Positions 17,773 through 27,187 of a stretch of DNA of 64,000 bases are shown here, piece by piece. Origin of the DNA: Pelosinus baikalensis (lineage in GTDB: Bacteria; Bacillota; Negativicutes; DSM-13327). The DNA lies in the NCBI RefSeq assembly GCF_020819555.1, contig NZ_JAJHJB010000002.1, positions 186,001 to 250,000 on the forward strand, given 5' to 3'. Below the pieces are notes generated by a model, which worked only from the letters and a program-made list of their open reading frames with translations, made no database searches and was not told where the DNA came from. Position 1 is the first letter of the stretch; each line of letters starts with the position of its first letter. The position numbers were made by a program, and so were the translations under genes.

Positions 17773-18432
17773 TCACATGCAATAACCCTTTCGCCTGAGT
17801 TTGGCTATGTGTCCTGCTAATAGCTCTTCCATATTAACCTGATATTTTTTTGCCAGAATATACATCATGGTAAAACAACATTGAGCCACGTCTAATAGCT
17901 CATAGGCACAGCCTAACAAGGCAGCCTGCACTCCTAAGTCTGGCTTTTCACCTGATGCCCCTGATCGTTTTCCCAAGAATTGCGTAAATTCCCCTATTTC
18001 TTCTTGAATTTTGCAAACCGTCGTTAAAAGGGTCACATCATCTAAAATGAGCCTAGGTAAATTTAAATACTTAAATGCACCTACCGTTGTAATACTATAC
18101 AAAAGCGTATGATCAAACAAATATCCTTTACGTGTCAATTTCCCAATATGTTCATCAATTAAGGCATCCACTTCTACATCATAGGATTCTTCCATAACAA
18201 ACAACATGGTAACACATGTTTGCGCTACATCTAATAACTCGGTTGCTACTTCTTCTAACAATTCTTCTGCGATTACTGGAATATTCTCCTTAGCAGACAG
18301 CATATTCTCATATGGCAAGAAGTGCAGCACTGCTCGGGCTAATTCACCGGCTTCTTCCATAATCTTCAGCAGCGTTGAATCTAAGGTAGGAGTTAGATTA
18401 TTCAGCTTTGGCAGATAAATCGACTCAATCAC
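17773..18432 (-). CDS. MazG-like protein with two tandem pyrophosphohydrolase-type domains
   Basis: The 219-residue protein consists of two copies of an all-alpha NTP pyrophosphohydrolase-like unit, at about 20-107 and 125-219. Each has the metal-binding EExxE motif (MEEAGE at 25-30; QEEIGE in the second) and a later ELLDVAQ helix that supplies ExxD, and each ends with HI-KL-RKGY. Such enzymes hydrolyse (d)NTPs to monophosphates as housecleaning. It is 22 bp after comEB, which makes dUMP, so a dNTP-related job fits. Substrate is not predictable from the sequence. The tandem arrangement in one chain is unusual; most relatives form dimers of single domains. Confidence 0.75.
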   Translation of the reverse strand: MIESIYLPKLNNLTPTLDSTLLKIMEEAGELARAVLHFLPYENMLSAKENIPVIAEELLEEVATELLDVAQTCVTMLFVMEESYDVEVDALIDEHIGKLTRKGYLFDHTLLYSITTVGAFKYLNLPRLILDDVTLLTTVCKIQEEIGEFTQFLGKRSGASGEKPDLGVQAALLGCAYELLDVAQCCFTMMYILAKKYQVNMEELLAGHIAKLRRKGYCM

Positions 18433-18453
18433 AATGCTCCTCCTAGGATAAAA

Positions 18454-18870
18454 TTACATTTCCTCTTTTGGCATGTATACTACTTCAATAGAAGATAGTG
18501 CAAACCAATCTGTATGGGGATTATAATCTCTCCCATATACTACTTTTGTAATACCAGAAGTAATGATGAGCTTCTGGCATTCAGGACAGGGCCTATCAGT
18601 ACAATACAAAGTAGCTCCTTGCCTTTCATCAGGAGTGCACTCCAGCAAGGCATTGGGCTCCGCGTGAATGCAGCGTATACAATGTCCATCCAGCATAGCG
18701 CAGCCATCATCAAGACAATGAGGCAACCCCGCCGGACTGCCGTTATAGCCAGTCCCTTTGATTCTTTTATCTTTTACGATCACAGCGCCCACCTGCCGTC
18801 TTAAGCAAGTACTGCGCTCCGCTACCTGAAATGCAATATCCAAAAAATATAAATCCCAGTTCTTCCGCAT
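18454..18870 (-). CDS. comEB: dCMP deaminase (ComEB family)
   Basis: The 138-residue protein has the zinc deaminase signature: His69 and the proton-shuttling Glu71 in HAEPNAL, and Cys95 and Cys98 in PCPEC. dCMP deaminases turn dCMP into dUMP, feeding thymidylate synthesis. Extra Cys/His residues in HCLDDGCAMLDGHCIRCIHA fit the second zinc site of the family. It is the first gene of a probable comEB-mazG unit and has the divergent Lrp gene on its other side. Confidence 0.92.
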   Translation of the reverse strand: MRKNWDLYFLDIAFQVAERSTCLRRQVGAVIVKDKRIKGTGYNGSPAGLPHCLDDGCAMLDGHCIRCIHAEPNALLECTPDERQGATLYCTDRPCPECQKLIITSGITKVVYGRDYNPHTDWFALSSIEVVYMPKEEM

Positions 18871-19005
18871 AAATGTCCCCTCTAATTAACTATTCATCAT
18901 AAATGCTATACATACTTCTTTCCAATTATACTATAAAAAAGGAAAAAAAAGAATTAGCGAATACGAAAATGCTTAACGCATTCTTTAAAACAAATAAAAC
19001 GAATT

Positions 19006-19096
19006 GAACCACAAAGACGCAAAGGACACTAAGGGATTCTTTTATACTTTTTCTCCTTTGTGTGCCGCGGACAGCGGCATTGCGCCTTTGTGGTTC
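19006..19096 (+). repeat. Dispersed structured repeat, copy 1
   Basis: It runs from GAACCACAAAGACGCAAAGG to CGCCTTTGTGGTTC and contains a GCCGC-GGACA-GCGGC hairpin near the right end. Outer ends pair with each other, the inner CACTAAGG pairs imperfectly with CCTTTGTG, and the small GC hairpin forms a third stem. It occupies much of the 382-bp gap between comEB and the divergent lrp gene. Same family as 20919, 41031, 51522 and 58304. Confidence 0.9.
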
Positions 19097-19252
19097 ATAA
19101 TATCCCTTCGCGGTTCATTATTTTTTTCATAAATAAGCGCATTGTTTTCAATAATCATCATATTATTTTTGTAAATACATGTACTTTTTTTCAGCATATG
19201 TGGTATTCTAAAAAATACAGTGTTCTTTAAAATAGCAAGGAGGAAACATTCG

Positions 19253-19732
19253 ATGAAAGAACTTTTAGAATGTCTAGAAAAAGACCATACCCAAACCCCG
19301 GAGCAATTGGCAATTATGCTAAATAAACCTGCAGAGGAAATTGCCGCACTGATAAAAAAATATCAAGATGAAAAAATCATTGTAAAGTACCAAACCATCA
19401 TTGATTGGGAAAAGGCGGGCGTGGATAATGTCACCGCTGTAATTGAAGTAAGAATTACCCCTCAGCGTGAAGTAGGCTTTGATGCCATCGCTGAACGCAT
19501 TTATCGTTATTCGGAAGTACGCAGCTTGTATTTAATGTCAGGAGGTTACGATTTATCGGTTACCGTAGAAGGGACCAGCCTAAAAGAAGTAGCCGATTTT
19601 GTTTCTACCAAATTATCTACAATCGATGGGGTTGTCAGCACTACAACTCATTTTATGCTAAAAAAATATAAATTTGCCGGGGTTATTATTAATGATGAAG
19701 AAGAAGAGCATAGGCTGGTGGTATCACCATGA
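19253..19732 (+). CDS. Lrp/AsnC family transcriptional regulator
   Basis: The 159-residue protein has an N-terminal winged helix-turn-helix (about 1-55; DHTQTPEQLAIMLNKPAEEI) and a C-terminal RAM ligand-binding domain (about 65-150). The start at 19253 is supported by AAGGAGGA 8 nt upstream. Lrp-type proteins form octamers and respond to amino acids. Its stop overlaps the start of the aminotransferase gene (ATGA at 19729-19732), so the two are translationally coupled and the regulator probably controls or senses the substrate of that enzyme. Confidence 0.9.
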   Translation: MKELLECLEKDHTQTPEQLAIMLNKPAEEIAALIKKYQDEKIIVKYQTIIDWEKAGVDNVTAVIEVRITPQREVGFDAIAERIYRYSEVRSLYLMSGGYDLSVTVEGTSLKEVADFVSTKLSTIDGVVSTTTHFMLKKYKFAGVIINDEEEEHRLVVSP

Positions 19733-20916
19733 ATTGGTCTGATCGCATAGCGCCAACCGTTAAAGCCATTCCGCCTTCAGGCATCCGTCGCTTCTTTGAC
19801 ATCGCTGCCGAAATGAAAGGAGTAATCTCCTTGGGTGTTGGTGAGCCGGATTTTATCACGCCATGGCATATACGAGAAAGCTGTATTCACGGCTTGCACC
19901 GCGGCTATACTTCCTACACTTCCAATTATGGACTGCTCGAGCTTCGTGAAGAAATTGCCAAATCCCTACATAAGGATTATCAGGTAACCTATGATCCCCG
20001 CCAAGAAGTCCTTGTAACCGTCGGGGTTAGCGAAGGTCTTGATTTGGCCATGCGGGCCCTGCTAGGCCCTGGTGATGAAGTCCTTGTTCCTGAGCCCTGC
20101 TATGTATCTTATAAATCCTGCGTCACATTAGCAGGCGGCACTCCCATTACTATACCAACCAATGTAGAAAATGAATTTCGGATTACGGCAGAGCAATTAG
20201 AAGAATATGTGACGCCTCGTACCAAAATATTACTCATCGGTTATCCCAATAATCCCACCGGTGCGATTATGAGCAGAGATGACTTAGAAGGCATTGCTGC
20301 TTTTGCACTAAAACATGATCTCATTGTTATTTCTGATGAGATCTACGCCAAATTAACCTATGATGGCACTCATACTTGTTTCTCCAGTTTACCCGGCATG
20401 CGAGATCGCACCATCGTGTTAAATGGTTTTTCCAAAGCCTATGCCATGACAGGCTGGCGTATTGGTTATGCAGTTTCCAATGTTGATTTCATTGCTGCCA
20501 TGACGAAAATCCATCAGTATACGATGTTATGTACTCCCATCACAGCGCAAATTGCAGCGATTGAAGCCCTAAAGAGCGGCGAAAAGAACGTAGAACACAT
20601 GGTATCAGAATACAATTATCGCCGTCGTTTAATTTTCAATGGATTTCGCCAAATGGGCCTGGATTGTTTTGAACCCAAGGGAGCATTTTATATTTTCCCT
20701 TCTATTAAGAAGACAGGTCTAACGTCTTTAGAATTTGCCGAACAACTTCTCATGACTGAAAAAGTAGCCTTAGTGCCAGGGGATGCCTTTGGTGAAAGCG
20801 GCGAAGGCTTTGTCCGCTGTTCCTATGCTACCTCTACCAAAAATATTACAGAAGCCCTGGAACGCATCGGACGATTTATTGAAAGTCTCAAAAACACTGA
20901 CGCGTCCAAGACATAA
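19729..20916 (+). CDS. PLP-dependent class I/II aminotransferase (PatA-like)
   Basis: The 395-residue enzyme belongs to fold type I aminotransferases: SLGVGEPDF near the N-terminus, the Asn in GYPNNPTGAIM, the Asp-Tyr pair in ISDEIYAKLTYDG, the PLP-binding Lys in NGFSKAYAMTGWRIGY and the carboxylate-binding Arg in GFVRCSYATS. It is close in form to PatA (aromatic, N-acetyl-LL-diaminopimelate or alanine-type transaminases); the sequence alone does not fix the substrate. It is coupled to the upstream Lrp regulator. A dispersed repeat begins 2 bp after the stop. Confidence 0.88.
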   Translation: MNWSDRIAPTVKAIPPSGIRRFFDIAAEMKGVISLGVGEPDFITPWHIRESCIHGLHRGYTSYTSNYGLLELREEIAKSLHKDYQVTYDPRQEVLVTVGVSEGLDLAMRALLGPGDEVLVPEPCYVSYKSCVTLAGGTPITIPTNVENEFRITAEQLEEYVTPRTKILLIGYPNNPTGAIMSRDDLEGIAAFALKHDLIVISDEIYAKLTYDGTHTCFSSLPGMRDRTIVLNGFSKAYAMTGWRIGYAVSNVDFIAAMTKIHQYTMLCTPITAQIAAIEALKSGEKNVEHMVSEYNYRRRLIFNGFRQMGLDCFEPKGAFYIFPSIKKTGLTSLEFAEQLLMTEKVALVPGDAFGESGEGFVRCSYATSTKNITEALERIGRFIESLKNTDASKT

Positions 20917-20918
20917 GC

Positions 20919-21012
20919 GAACCACAAAGACGCAAAGGACACAAAGGGTTTATTTATATCTTTTGTGTTCCCCTTTGTGTGCCGCAGATGCGGCATTGCG
21001 TCTTTGTGGTTC
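20919..21012 (+). repeat. Dispersed structured repeat, copy 2
   Basis: GAACCACAAAGACGCAAAGG at the left and TTGCGTCTTTGTGGTTC at the right pair over 17 bp; the inner GACACAAAGGG pairs with CCCTTTGTGTG, and GCCGC-AGAT-GCGGC makes a third stem. It starts directly after the aminotransferase stop, so it is transcribed as its 3' end. Confidence 0.93.
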
Positions 21013-21060
21013 GTAAAATTTATGGTTTAATAATTTTATCATACATTCCAATGATACTAT

Positions 21061-21102
21061 AAACGAAGAGACCAAGCTACAGTGCTTAGGTCTCTTTGTT
21101 TT
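21061..21102. terminator. Terminator between the aminotransferase and ilvB (convergent)
   Basis: AAGAGACCAAGC and GCTTAGGTCTCTT form a stem with one bulge around a short loop, with T-rich sequence on the right. It lies between two converging genes and may serve both strands. Confidence 0.75.
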
Positions 21103-21103
21103 A

Positions 21104-22777
21104 CTATATATCCATAAATGTATCCAGTGGTGAATTCGGCTTCAGCATGGGGGTAACGATCTGCTCCGTGGGGATTTTGACAATAATCACCCGAGGACAG
21201 TTGCTTTCCACTGCAGCGGAAAATGCTGCTAAGAATTCTTCTTGCGTTGTAGTCAATGTACCTTCAATGCCAAAGGCTTTTGCAAAGCAGACAAAATCCA
21301 TCGGCACCGGCAATAAAGACTCCGAATACCGCTGTTTATAAAACAGCTGCTGTAATTGACGCACCATTCCCAAAGAACTGTTATCCACAATAATCGTAAT
21401 CAAAGGCAATCCCTGACTCGCTGCGGTAAAGAGTTCACAACCCGTCATTTTTATGCCCCCATCACCGACAATGGCGATCACCCGCTTCGTCGGCATGGCT
21501 ACCTGAGCACCAATGGCAGCAGGAAGACCAAATCCCATCGTACCTAAGCCGCCAGAAGTAATCCAAGAACGAGGGGTCTCGATGTGGAGATTCTGAGCCG
21601 CCCACATTTGATGCTGCCCTACATCTGTCGCAAAAATGAATGGTTTGCCCTTTGTTCTTTCAGCTACTTGCTTTAGCATCCATGTGGCTGAAAGATCATT
21701 TCCATCCGGTTTTGCTGCAAATTCTTGTTTCCATTCCTGGATCACATTCCACCATAGACAGGGATTAAGAGGCTTCATCCGCTCGTGCAGTGTCGTTACC
21801 AATTGCTTCACATCTCCCGCCAGAGGAATATGGGTGGAAACATTCTTATCCAATTCGGCAGGATCTACATCAATGTGAATTAGCGTTTTTCCTTCTGCAT
21901 ATTTAAACTTATTACCTGTTACCCGATCATTGAAGCGGCTGCCGATGGCGATTACCACATCAGCACCATGAACGGCAAGATTGGCTCTTTTATGTCCGTG
22001 CATCCCTGTTAATCCTAAGAATAATGGATGTTCAGAAGAAAATGATCCCAGCCCCATCAGAGTGCTCACAACAGGAGCATTCATCTTTTCAGCTAAGGCA
22101 ACAACCTGTTCATAAGCACCAGATGAAACTACACCGCCGCCAACGATCATTACAGGCTGTTTTGCTGATTCCAGCACTGCTACCGCCTTATCGATCAGCG
22201 AACTTCCCAGTTCTGATAATTCCCATTGAAATTTAGGTTTGTTTTTTTCCTGATCTTCTTCTTTGTTGAAGGTAAACAGGTTTGTTTGAATATCACTGGG
22301 TATATCAATCAGTACAGGACCCGGACGTCCTGAAGAGGCAATCCGAAAAGCAAAACGCATGATTTCCGGTAAGGTTGCAGCATCTTTAACTAGAAAATTA
22401 TGTTTCGTTATCGGCATCGTAATCCCAGTGATGTCCACTTCTTGAAATGCATCAGCACCAATTAGATCTGTAGAAACTTGACCCGTGATAACGACTAAGG
22501 GTACTGAATCCAAATAGGCATTCGCAAGACCAGTTACTAAGTTGGTAGCTCCCGGACCGCTGGTGGCGATACAAACTCCTACCTTGCCACTAGCACGGGC
22601 ATAACCATCTGCCGCATGGATAGCCCCTTGTTCATGCACCGTAAGGATGTGGCGTATCTTTCCTTCATATATCGCATCATACAGGGGCAGAATACGTCCT
22701 CCAGGATAACCAAAAACCGTATCGACTCCTTGCTCTAATAAACAATCTATGATCCCCTGGGCACCAGATATCTTCAT
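21104..22777 (-). CDS. ilvB: Acetolactate synthase large (catalytic) subunit
   Basis: This ThDP- and FAD-dependent enzyme condenses pyruvate with pyruvate or 2-oxobutyrate, the first shared step to Val, Leu and Ile. The 557-residue protein has VFGYPGGRILPLYDAI, the catalytic Glu in TVHEQGAIHAADGYARASG, and the ThDP motif VGDGGIKMTGCELFTAASQ ending in DNSSLGMVRQLQ. Start: ATG at 22777 with AGGAGGTG 6 nt upstream; an in-frame GTG inside that site is rejected. It is the last gene of the operon, far from its regulatory subunit ilvN, which is first. Confidence 0.94.
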   Translation of the reverse strand: MKISGAQGIIDCLLEQGVDTVFGYPGGRILPLYDAIYEGKIRHILTVHEQGAIHAADGYARASGKVGVCIATSGPGATNLVTGLANAYLDSVPLVVITGQVSTDLIGADAFQEVDITGITMPITKHNFLVKDAATLPEIMRFAFRIASSGRPGPVLIDIPSDIQTNLFTFNKEEDQEKNKPKFQWELSELGSSLIDKAVAVLESAKQPVMIVGGGVVSSGAYEQVVALAEKMNAPVVSTLMGLGSFSSEHPLFLGLTGMHGHKRANLAVHGADVVIAIGSRFNDRVTGNKFKYAEGKTLIHIDVDPAELDKNVSTHIPLAGDVKQLVTTLHERMKPLNPCLWWNVIQEWKQEFAAKPDGNDLSATWMLKQVAERTKGKPFIFATDVGQHQMWAAQNLHIETPRSWITSGGLGTMGFGLPAAIGAQVAMPTKRVIAIVGDGGIKMTGCELFTAASQGLPLITIIVDNSSLGMVRQLQQLFYKQRYSESLLPVPMDFVCFAKAFGIEGTLTTTQEEFLAAFSAAVESNCPRVIIVKIPTEQIVTPMLKPNSPLDTFMDI

Positions 22778-22801
22778 ACAAGTCACCTCCTAACGAAGAT
22801 G

Positions 22802-23878
22802 TTAACCAAGTTGTTTCTCAATCAAACTCGTTATTTCTTCCGTTGAAACTTTAGTTGAACCAGGTTTATACAAATCGGCTGTACGATATCCTTGAACCAA
22901 GACTTGATCCACGGCTTTTTCAATTGCTGCCGCTGCTTCTTCGGCACCTAATGAGTAACGAAGAAGCATGGCGGCGGATAAGATGGTCCCCACCGGATTG
23001 GCCAAGCCCTTACCTGCGATGTCAGGAGCCGAACCATGGATCGGTTCATATAAGCCCGTACCATCGCCAAGACTAGCCGACGGCAGCATGCCAATAGATC
23101 CTGTAAGAACAGCAGCTTCATCACTTAATATATCGCCAAACAGGTTGTTAGTTACAATTACGTCAAACTGCTTTGGTGCCAAAATTAACTGCATAGCACA
23201 ATTATCAACATAAAGGTGACTCAAATTGACATCAGGATACTGTGCGGCAGTCTTTTGCGCTGTTTTACGCCATAAACGTGAGGAAGCCAAGACATTGGCT
23301 TTATCTACAGATACTACCTGTTTGCGCCGTAATTGAGCTGCCTGGCAGGCCAGCTTTACAATCCGCTCCACTTCAGGAGTGCTATATATTTCTAGATCCG
23401 ATGCTTGCTCCACACCGTTTACCACTGCCGCTTCATTTTTCGCGCCATAATAAATACCGCCATTTAATTCTCGTACTAATAAAATATCCACACCAGAAAT
23501 TGCCTCTGGTTTTAAGGGGGAAAATTCAATTAATGCTTCTGCTACACGGATGGGCCGCAGGTTCGCATATAGCCCCAACTCTTTGCGCAATCCTAAAATC
23601 GCTTTTTCCGCTCGAATTTCCGGAGCAACCTGATCCCACTTAGGACCGCCAACCGCTCCAAGAAGTATGGCATCTGCCTTCTTCGCTGCCTGGATGGTAC
23701 TATCAGGCAGAGGAAGACCATAAGCATCGATGGCCGCGCCGCCAGCCAAGTGACGCTCAACATGCAATTGTATTCCACTCTTACCTGCTGCTTTTTTTAG
23801 TATACAGACAGCAGCTGTTGTTATTTCTTCCCCAATACCATCACCAGGGATCACAACAATTCGTTTCTCACTCATCAT
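22802..23878 (-). CDS. leuB: 3-isopropylmalate dehydrogenase
   Basis: The 358-residue enzyme oxidises and decarboxylates 3-isopropylmalate to 2-oxoisocaproate in leucine synthesis. Visible: VVIPGDGIGEEIT at the N-terminus, the substrate Arg region GLRKELGLYANLRPIR, VRELNGGIYYG, the Lys-Asp pair in VDKANVLASSRLWR and the NAD-binding GLYEPIHGSAPDIAGKGLANP. A GGAG site precedes an ATGATG start; the first is used here. leuC and leuD are not next to it. Confidence 0.95.
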   Translation of the reverse strand: MMSEKRIVVIPGDGIGEEITTAAVCILKKAAGKSGIQLHVERHLAGGAAIDAYGLPLPDSTIQAAKKADAILLGAVGGPKWDQVAPEIRAEKAILGLRKELGLYANLRPIRVAEALIEFSPLKPEAISGVDILLVRELNGGIYYGAKNEAAVVNGVEQASDLEIYSTPEVERIVKLACQAAQLRRKQVVSVDKANVLASSRLWRKTAQKTAAQYPDVNLSHLYVDNCAMQLILAPKQFDVIVTNNLFGDILSDEAAVLTGSIGMLPSASLGDGTGLYEPIHGSAPDIAGKGLANPVGTILSAAMLLRYSLGAEEAAAAIEKAVDQVLVQGYRTADLYKPGSTKVSTEEITSLIEKQLG

Positions 23879-23968
23879 TTTTTCTCCTTGACCTACTAAA
23901 TCAACTGCAGCATGAAATAATCCTGCAGCTACTATTTACTTCACCAGCATCACTCCGCGGTGACTTTC

Positions 23969-25495
23969 TTAAGCCTCGGGATAACCACATGCTGTCAATC
24001 GTTTATTAATCGCATTAATATACGCTCTGGCGCTTGCTTCAATCACATCTGTGCTTAAACCTCGTCCATTATATACAGCGCCATTGTACTCGATCCATAC
24101 AGTCGATTCCCCTAAAGCATCTTCGCCAGCAGTAATGGCTTTTAATTGATAATCTTTTAAGCCAATAGCAAAACCTACCGCCTGTTCAATCGCCTTAAAT
24201 ACTGCATCTACCGGACCATCACCGCAGCTCGCCTCTTCCGTGATACCATTACTTGTCTCTAATCGCACAGAAGCTGTTGCAGCATTTGCACTGCCGCTGC
24301 TCACGACTTGATAAGAAACTAAACGATACCAGGCAGGATGGACAGAAGGTTTGTCAATAATCAAGGCTACAATATCCTGATCAAACACCACTTTTTTGCG
24401 ATCCGCCAAGTCCTTAAATTTGGCAAACAGCATATTAACTGTTTCACTGTCCAAATTATAATCCAGCTGCTTTAGACGTTCTTCAAAAGCATGTCTGCCG
24501 GAATGTTTCCCCAGCACAATGGAATTACGACTCATGCCAATCACTTCAGGAGAAATAATTTCATAGGTTAGCGAGTTATTCATAACACCGTGTTGATGTA
24601 TGCCAGACTCGTGAGCAAAAGCATTATCACCAACTATTGCCTTATTAATCTGCACATCCACACCTGTTAATGCACTCACTTGCGTAGAGGCACGATAAAT
24701 TTGTTTTGTATCAATGCCAGTGGTTACTTTATAGTAATCACGGCGAGTATAAAAGGCCATAATCAGCTCTTCCAATGCAGCATTTCCAGCCCGTTCACCC
24801 AATCCATTGATCGTGCACTCCACTTGGTTAGCACCAGCTTGCACAGCAGCCAGAGAATTGGCCACAGCCAATCCTAAATCATTGTGACAATGAACACTAA
24901 TATCGACCTTATCAATACCAGGCACATGTTCCCGTAAATGACGAATTAAGGCACCGTATTCATCAGGTGTTGTATACCCTACTGTATCAGGTACATTAAT
25001 AACCGTCGCACCTGCTGCGATGGCTTTGCCATATACCTGGCAGAGAAAACCCCAGTCTGACCGAGAAGCATCTTCCGCGGAAAATTCAATATCCTCGATA
25101 AATTGTTTCGCATAGCGAACCGATTCCTCTGTAGCCGCCAAAACCTGATCCCGGGACATTTTCAATTTATATTCCATGTGAATATCACTAGTGGCTATAA
25201 ACGTATGAACCCGAGGACGCTCAGCCTTCTTCAAAGCTTCCACCACGGCATCAATATCTTTTTTATTGGCTCTTGATAAGCCTGCAATTACAGGGCCTTT
25301 TATACATTCTGCAATTTGACTGACACCTTTAAAATCCCCTGGAGAAGCAATGGGAAAACCAGCTTCAATAATATCCACATTTAATTTAACCAGACTTCGG
25401 GCAATTTCCAGTTTTTCATGCATATCCAAACATACGCCAGGCGTCTGCTCACCGTCACGTAGTGTGGTATCAAAAATCTTAATTCTGCGTTCCAT
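23969..25495 (-). CDS. leuA: 2-isopropylmalate synthase
   Basis: The 508-residue enzyme condenses acetyl-CoA with 2-oxoisovalerate, the first step specific to leucine. The catalytic TIM-barrel carries FDTTLRDGEQTPGVC at residues 8-22, the metal-binding HCHNDLGLAVANSLAAVQAG, and NGLGERAGNAALEE. The C-terminal third (about 390-508) is the LeuA dimer regulatory domain where leucine binds. Length is typical of the long bacterial form. It lies 18 bp after ilvC. Confidence 0.95.
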   Translation of the reverse strand: MERRIKIFDTTLRDGEQTPGVCLDMHEKLEIARSLVKLNVDIIEAGFPIASPGDFKGVSQIAECIKGPVIAGLSRANKKDIDAVVEALKKAERPRVHTFIATSDIHMEYKLKMSRDQVLAATEESVRYAKQFIEDIEFSAEDASRSDWGFLCQVYGKAIAAGATVINVPDTVGYTTPDEYGALIRHLREHVPGIDKVDISVHCHNDLGLAVANSLAAVQAGANQVECTINGLGERAGNAALEELIMAFYTRRDYYKVTTGIDTKQIYRASTQVSALTGVDVQINKAIVGDNAFAHESGIHQHGVMNNSLTYEIISPEVIGMSRNSIVLGKHSGRHAFEERLKQLDYNLDSETVNMLFAKFKDLADRKKVVFDQDIVALIIDKPSVHPAWYRLVSYQVVSSGSANAATASVRLETSNGITEEASCGDGPVDAVFKAIEQAVGFAIGLKDYQLKAITAGEDALGESTVWIEYNGAVYNGRGLSTDVIEASARAYINAINKRLTACGYPEA

Positions 25496-25513
25496 ACCAA
25501 CACCTCTGTCCTA

Positions 25514-26518
25514 CTATTTTTTCTTCAGCCAGCTCATCATACCGCGCAATTCTTTACCCACTGTTTCAATTTGATGCTCTGCTTCACGGCGTCTAGTTGC
25601 AGAAAATTCAGGACGATTTGCTTGATTTTCCAAAATCCAGTTTTTCGCAAATACACCGTTTTGTATTTCTGTTAAGACTTTTTTCATTTCTATTTTTGTT
25701 GCATCTGTTACAATGCGATTACCAACCATATAATCACCATATTCAGCCGTATCGCTGATAGAGTAACGCATAGCTGCCATACCGCCTTCATACATAAGGT
25801 CTACAATCAATTTCAATTCATGCAAACATTCAAAATAAGCAATCTCAGGCTGATAACCAGCTTCTACTAACGTTTCAAAACCGGCCTTTACTAAAGCAGT
25901 AGTACCACCGCACAAGACAGTTTGCTCACCAAAAAGATCTGTTTCTGTTTCTTCTTTGAAAGTAGTTGTCAATACTCCTGCTCTTGTACCGCCAACACCC
26001 CATGCATAAGCTAAGGATAAAGCTTCGGCCTGACCTGACGCATCTTGATATACAGCCTTCAAACATGGCACTCCGCCGCCTTCTTGGAATACACGGCGCA
26101 CTAAATGCCCAGGACCTTTAGGAGCCACCATAAATACATCTACATCCGCTGGCGGAGTAATCTGGTTAAAATGAATATTAAAGCCATGGGCAAAAGCCAA
26201 GGCAGAGCCAGCTTTCAAATTTGGTGCGATTTGCTCTTTGTAAATTTTAGCTTGTTTTTCATCAGGAACTAAAATCATAACGACATCAGCAGCAGCTACT
26301 GCTTGAGCAACTTCCTGAACCTCTAGACCATCACTTTTTGCTTTCTCCCAAGATTTACTGCCCTCGTACAAACCTACAATTACTTTTACTCCATTATCAT
26401 GTAAATTCAGTGCATGAGCATGCCCTTGGCTTCCATAACCAATAATCGCCACCGTTTTTCTTGTAATTAATTCTACTACCGCATCTTTGTCATAATACAT
26501 TTTACTCATTTTCATCAT
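25514..26518 (-). CDS. ilvC: Ketol-acid reductoisomerase (class I)
   Basis: This NAD(P)H enzyme rearranges and reduces acetolactate to dihydroxyisovalerate, and acetohydroxybutyrate likewise. The 334-residue length is that of class I. Motifs: Rossmann GYGSQGHAHALNLHDNGV, the cofactor-specificity loop ending in GSKSWEKA (Ser-rich, more like NADPH forms), FAHGFNIHF, the metal site in ETETDLFGEQTVLCGG and ECLHELKLIVDLMYEGG. Several Met codons lie at the start; MSKMYYDKD (26509) and the Met just before MKMSK are both possible given the GGAGAG site. Confidence 0.95.
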   Translation of the reverse strand: MMKMSKMYYDKDAVVELITRKTVAIIGYGSQGHAHALNLHDNGVKVIVGLYEGSKSWEKAKSDGLEVQEVAQAVAAADVVMILVPDEKQAKIYKEQIAPNLKAGSALAFAHGFNIHFNQITPPADVDVFMVAPKGPGHLVRRVFQEGGGVPCLKAVYQDASGQAEALSLAYAWGVGGTRAGVLTTTFKEETETDLFGEQTVLCGGTTALVKAGFETLVEAGYQPEIAYFECLHELKLIVDLMYEGGMAAMRYSISDTAEYGDYMVGNRIVTDATKIEMKKVLTEIQNGVFAKNWILENQANRPEFSATRRREAEHQIETVGKELRGMMSWLKKK

Positions 26519-26609
26519 CTCTCCTACATTTTAATATTCTTATGTTATATAAAACAGCCTCTTACTTTTCTAGAGCTAGCCTCTTTAGAATTTGAGAGGT
26601 GGTTTTGCC

Positions 26610-27155
26610 CTATACCTTAACTTGGGTTGCATCGAATAAATCACTAATTTCACATTTTTCTTTTTCATAGATACTACAGTCACCTCGTTGCAAGCCAACA
26701 ACGCCTGTACGAATCATTTCTAAGATTCCATAGGATGATAAAGCATCAATTAATGCATCCGTATTGGTTTTCCCACTAGTTATTTCTACCATTAGAGTCT
26801 CATTTGAAATATCCACGACCTTGGCTCCAAAAGTTTCTGCCAGCTGCAAAACTTCTAACTTCTTATCTTGCTCCGCCTTGACTTTTATCATCGCCATGTC
26901 TCTTACGACTGCGGTATTAACAGGCAGGATCTCTACGGCCCTTACTTCTACCAATTTTTCTAATTGCTTCACCACCTGTGCTACAATCGCGTCACTCCCT
27001 TGCATGACCGCTGTAATACGCGAGTATTCTGGGACATGAGTAGTACCTACGGCTAAACTTTCAATATTAAACCCTCGGCGAGAAAACATTCCAGCTACTC
27101 GTACCAATACCCCCGATTGATTCAGTACTAAAATTGAGATTGTATGATGACCCAT
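26610..27155 (-). CDS. ilvN: Acetolactate synthase small (regulatory) subunit
   Basis: The 181-residue product has the N-terminal ACT domain (ISILVLNQSGVLVRVAGMFS, then RRGFNIESLAVG) that binds valine in this family, and the conserved C-terminal domain that activates the large subunit. The ATG at 27155 follows GGAGGTGG; an open frame continues upstream for 87 codons but runs through the structured leader and has no protein-like match, so it is rejected. It is the first gene of the ilvN-ilvC-leuA-leuB-ilvB operon, directly downstream of a riboswitch. ilvH is an equivalent name. Confidence 0.93.
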   Translation of the reverse strand: MGHHTISILVLNQSGVLVRVAGMFSRRGFNIESLAVGTTHVPEYSRITAVMQGSDAIVAQVVKQLEKLVEVRAVEILPVNTAVVRDMAMIKVKAEQDKKLEVLQLAETFGAKVVDISNETLMVEITSGKTNTDALIDALSSYGILEMIRTGVVGLQRGDCSIYEKEKCEISDLFDATQVKV

Positions 27156-27187
27156 TCCATCCACCTCCATTTTATTGCTTAGTAAAA

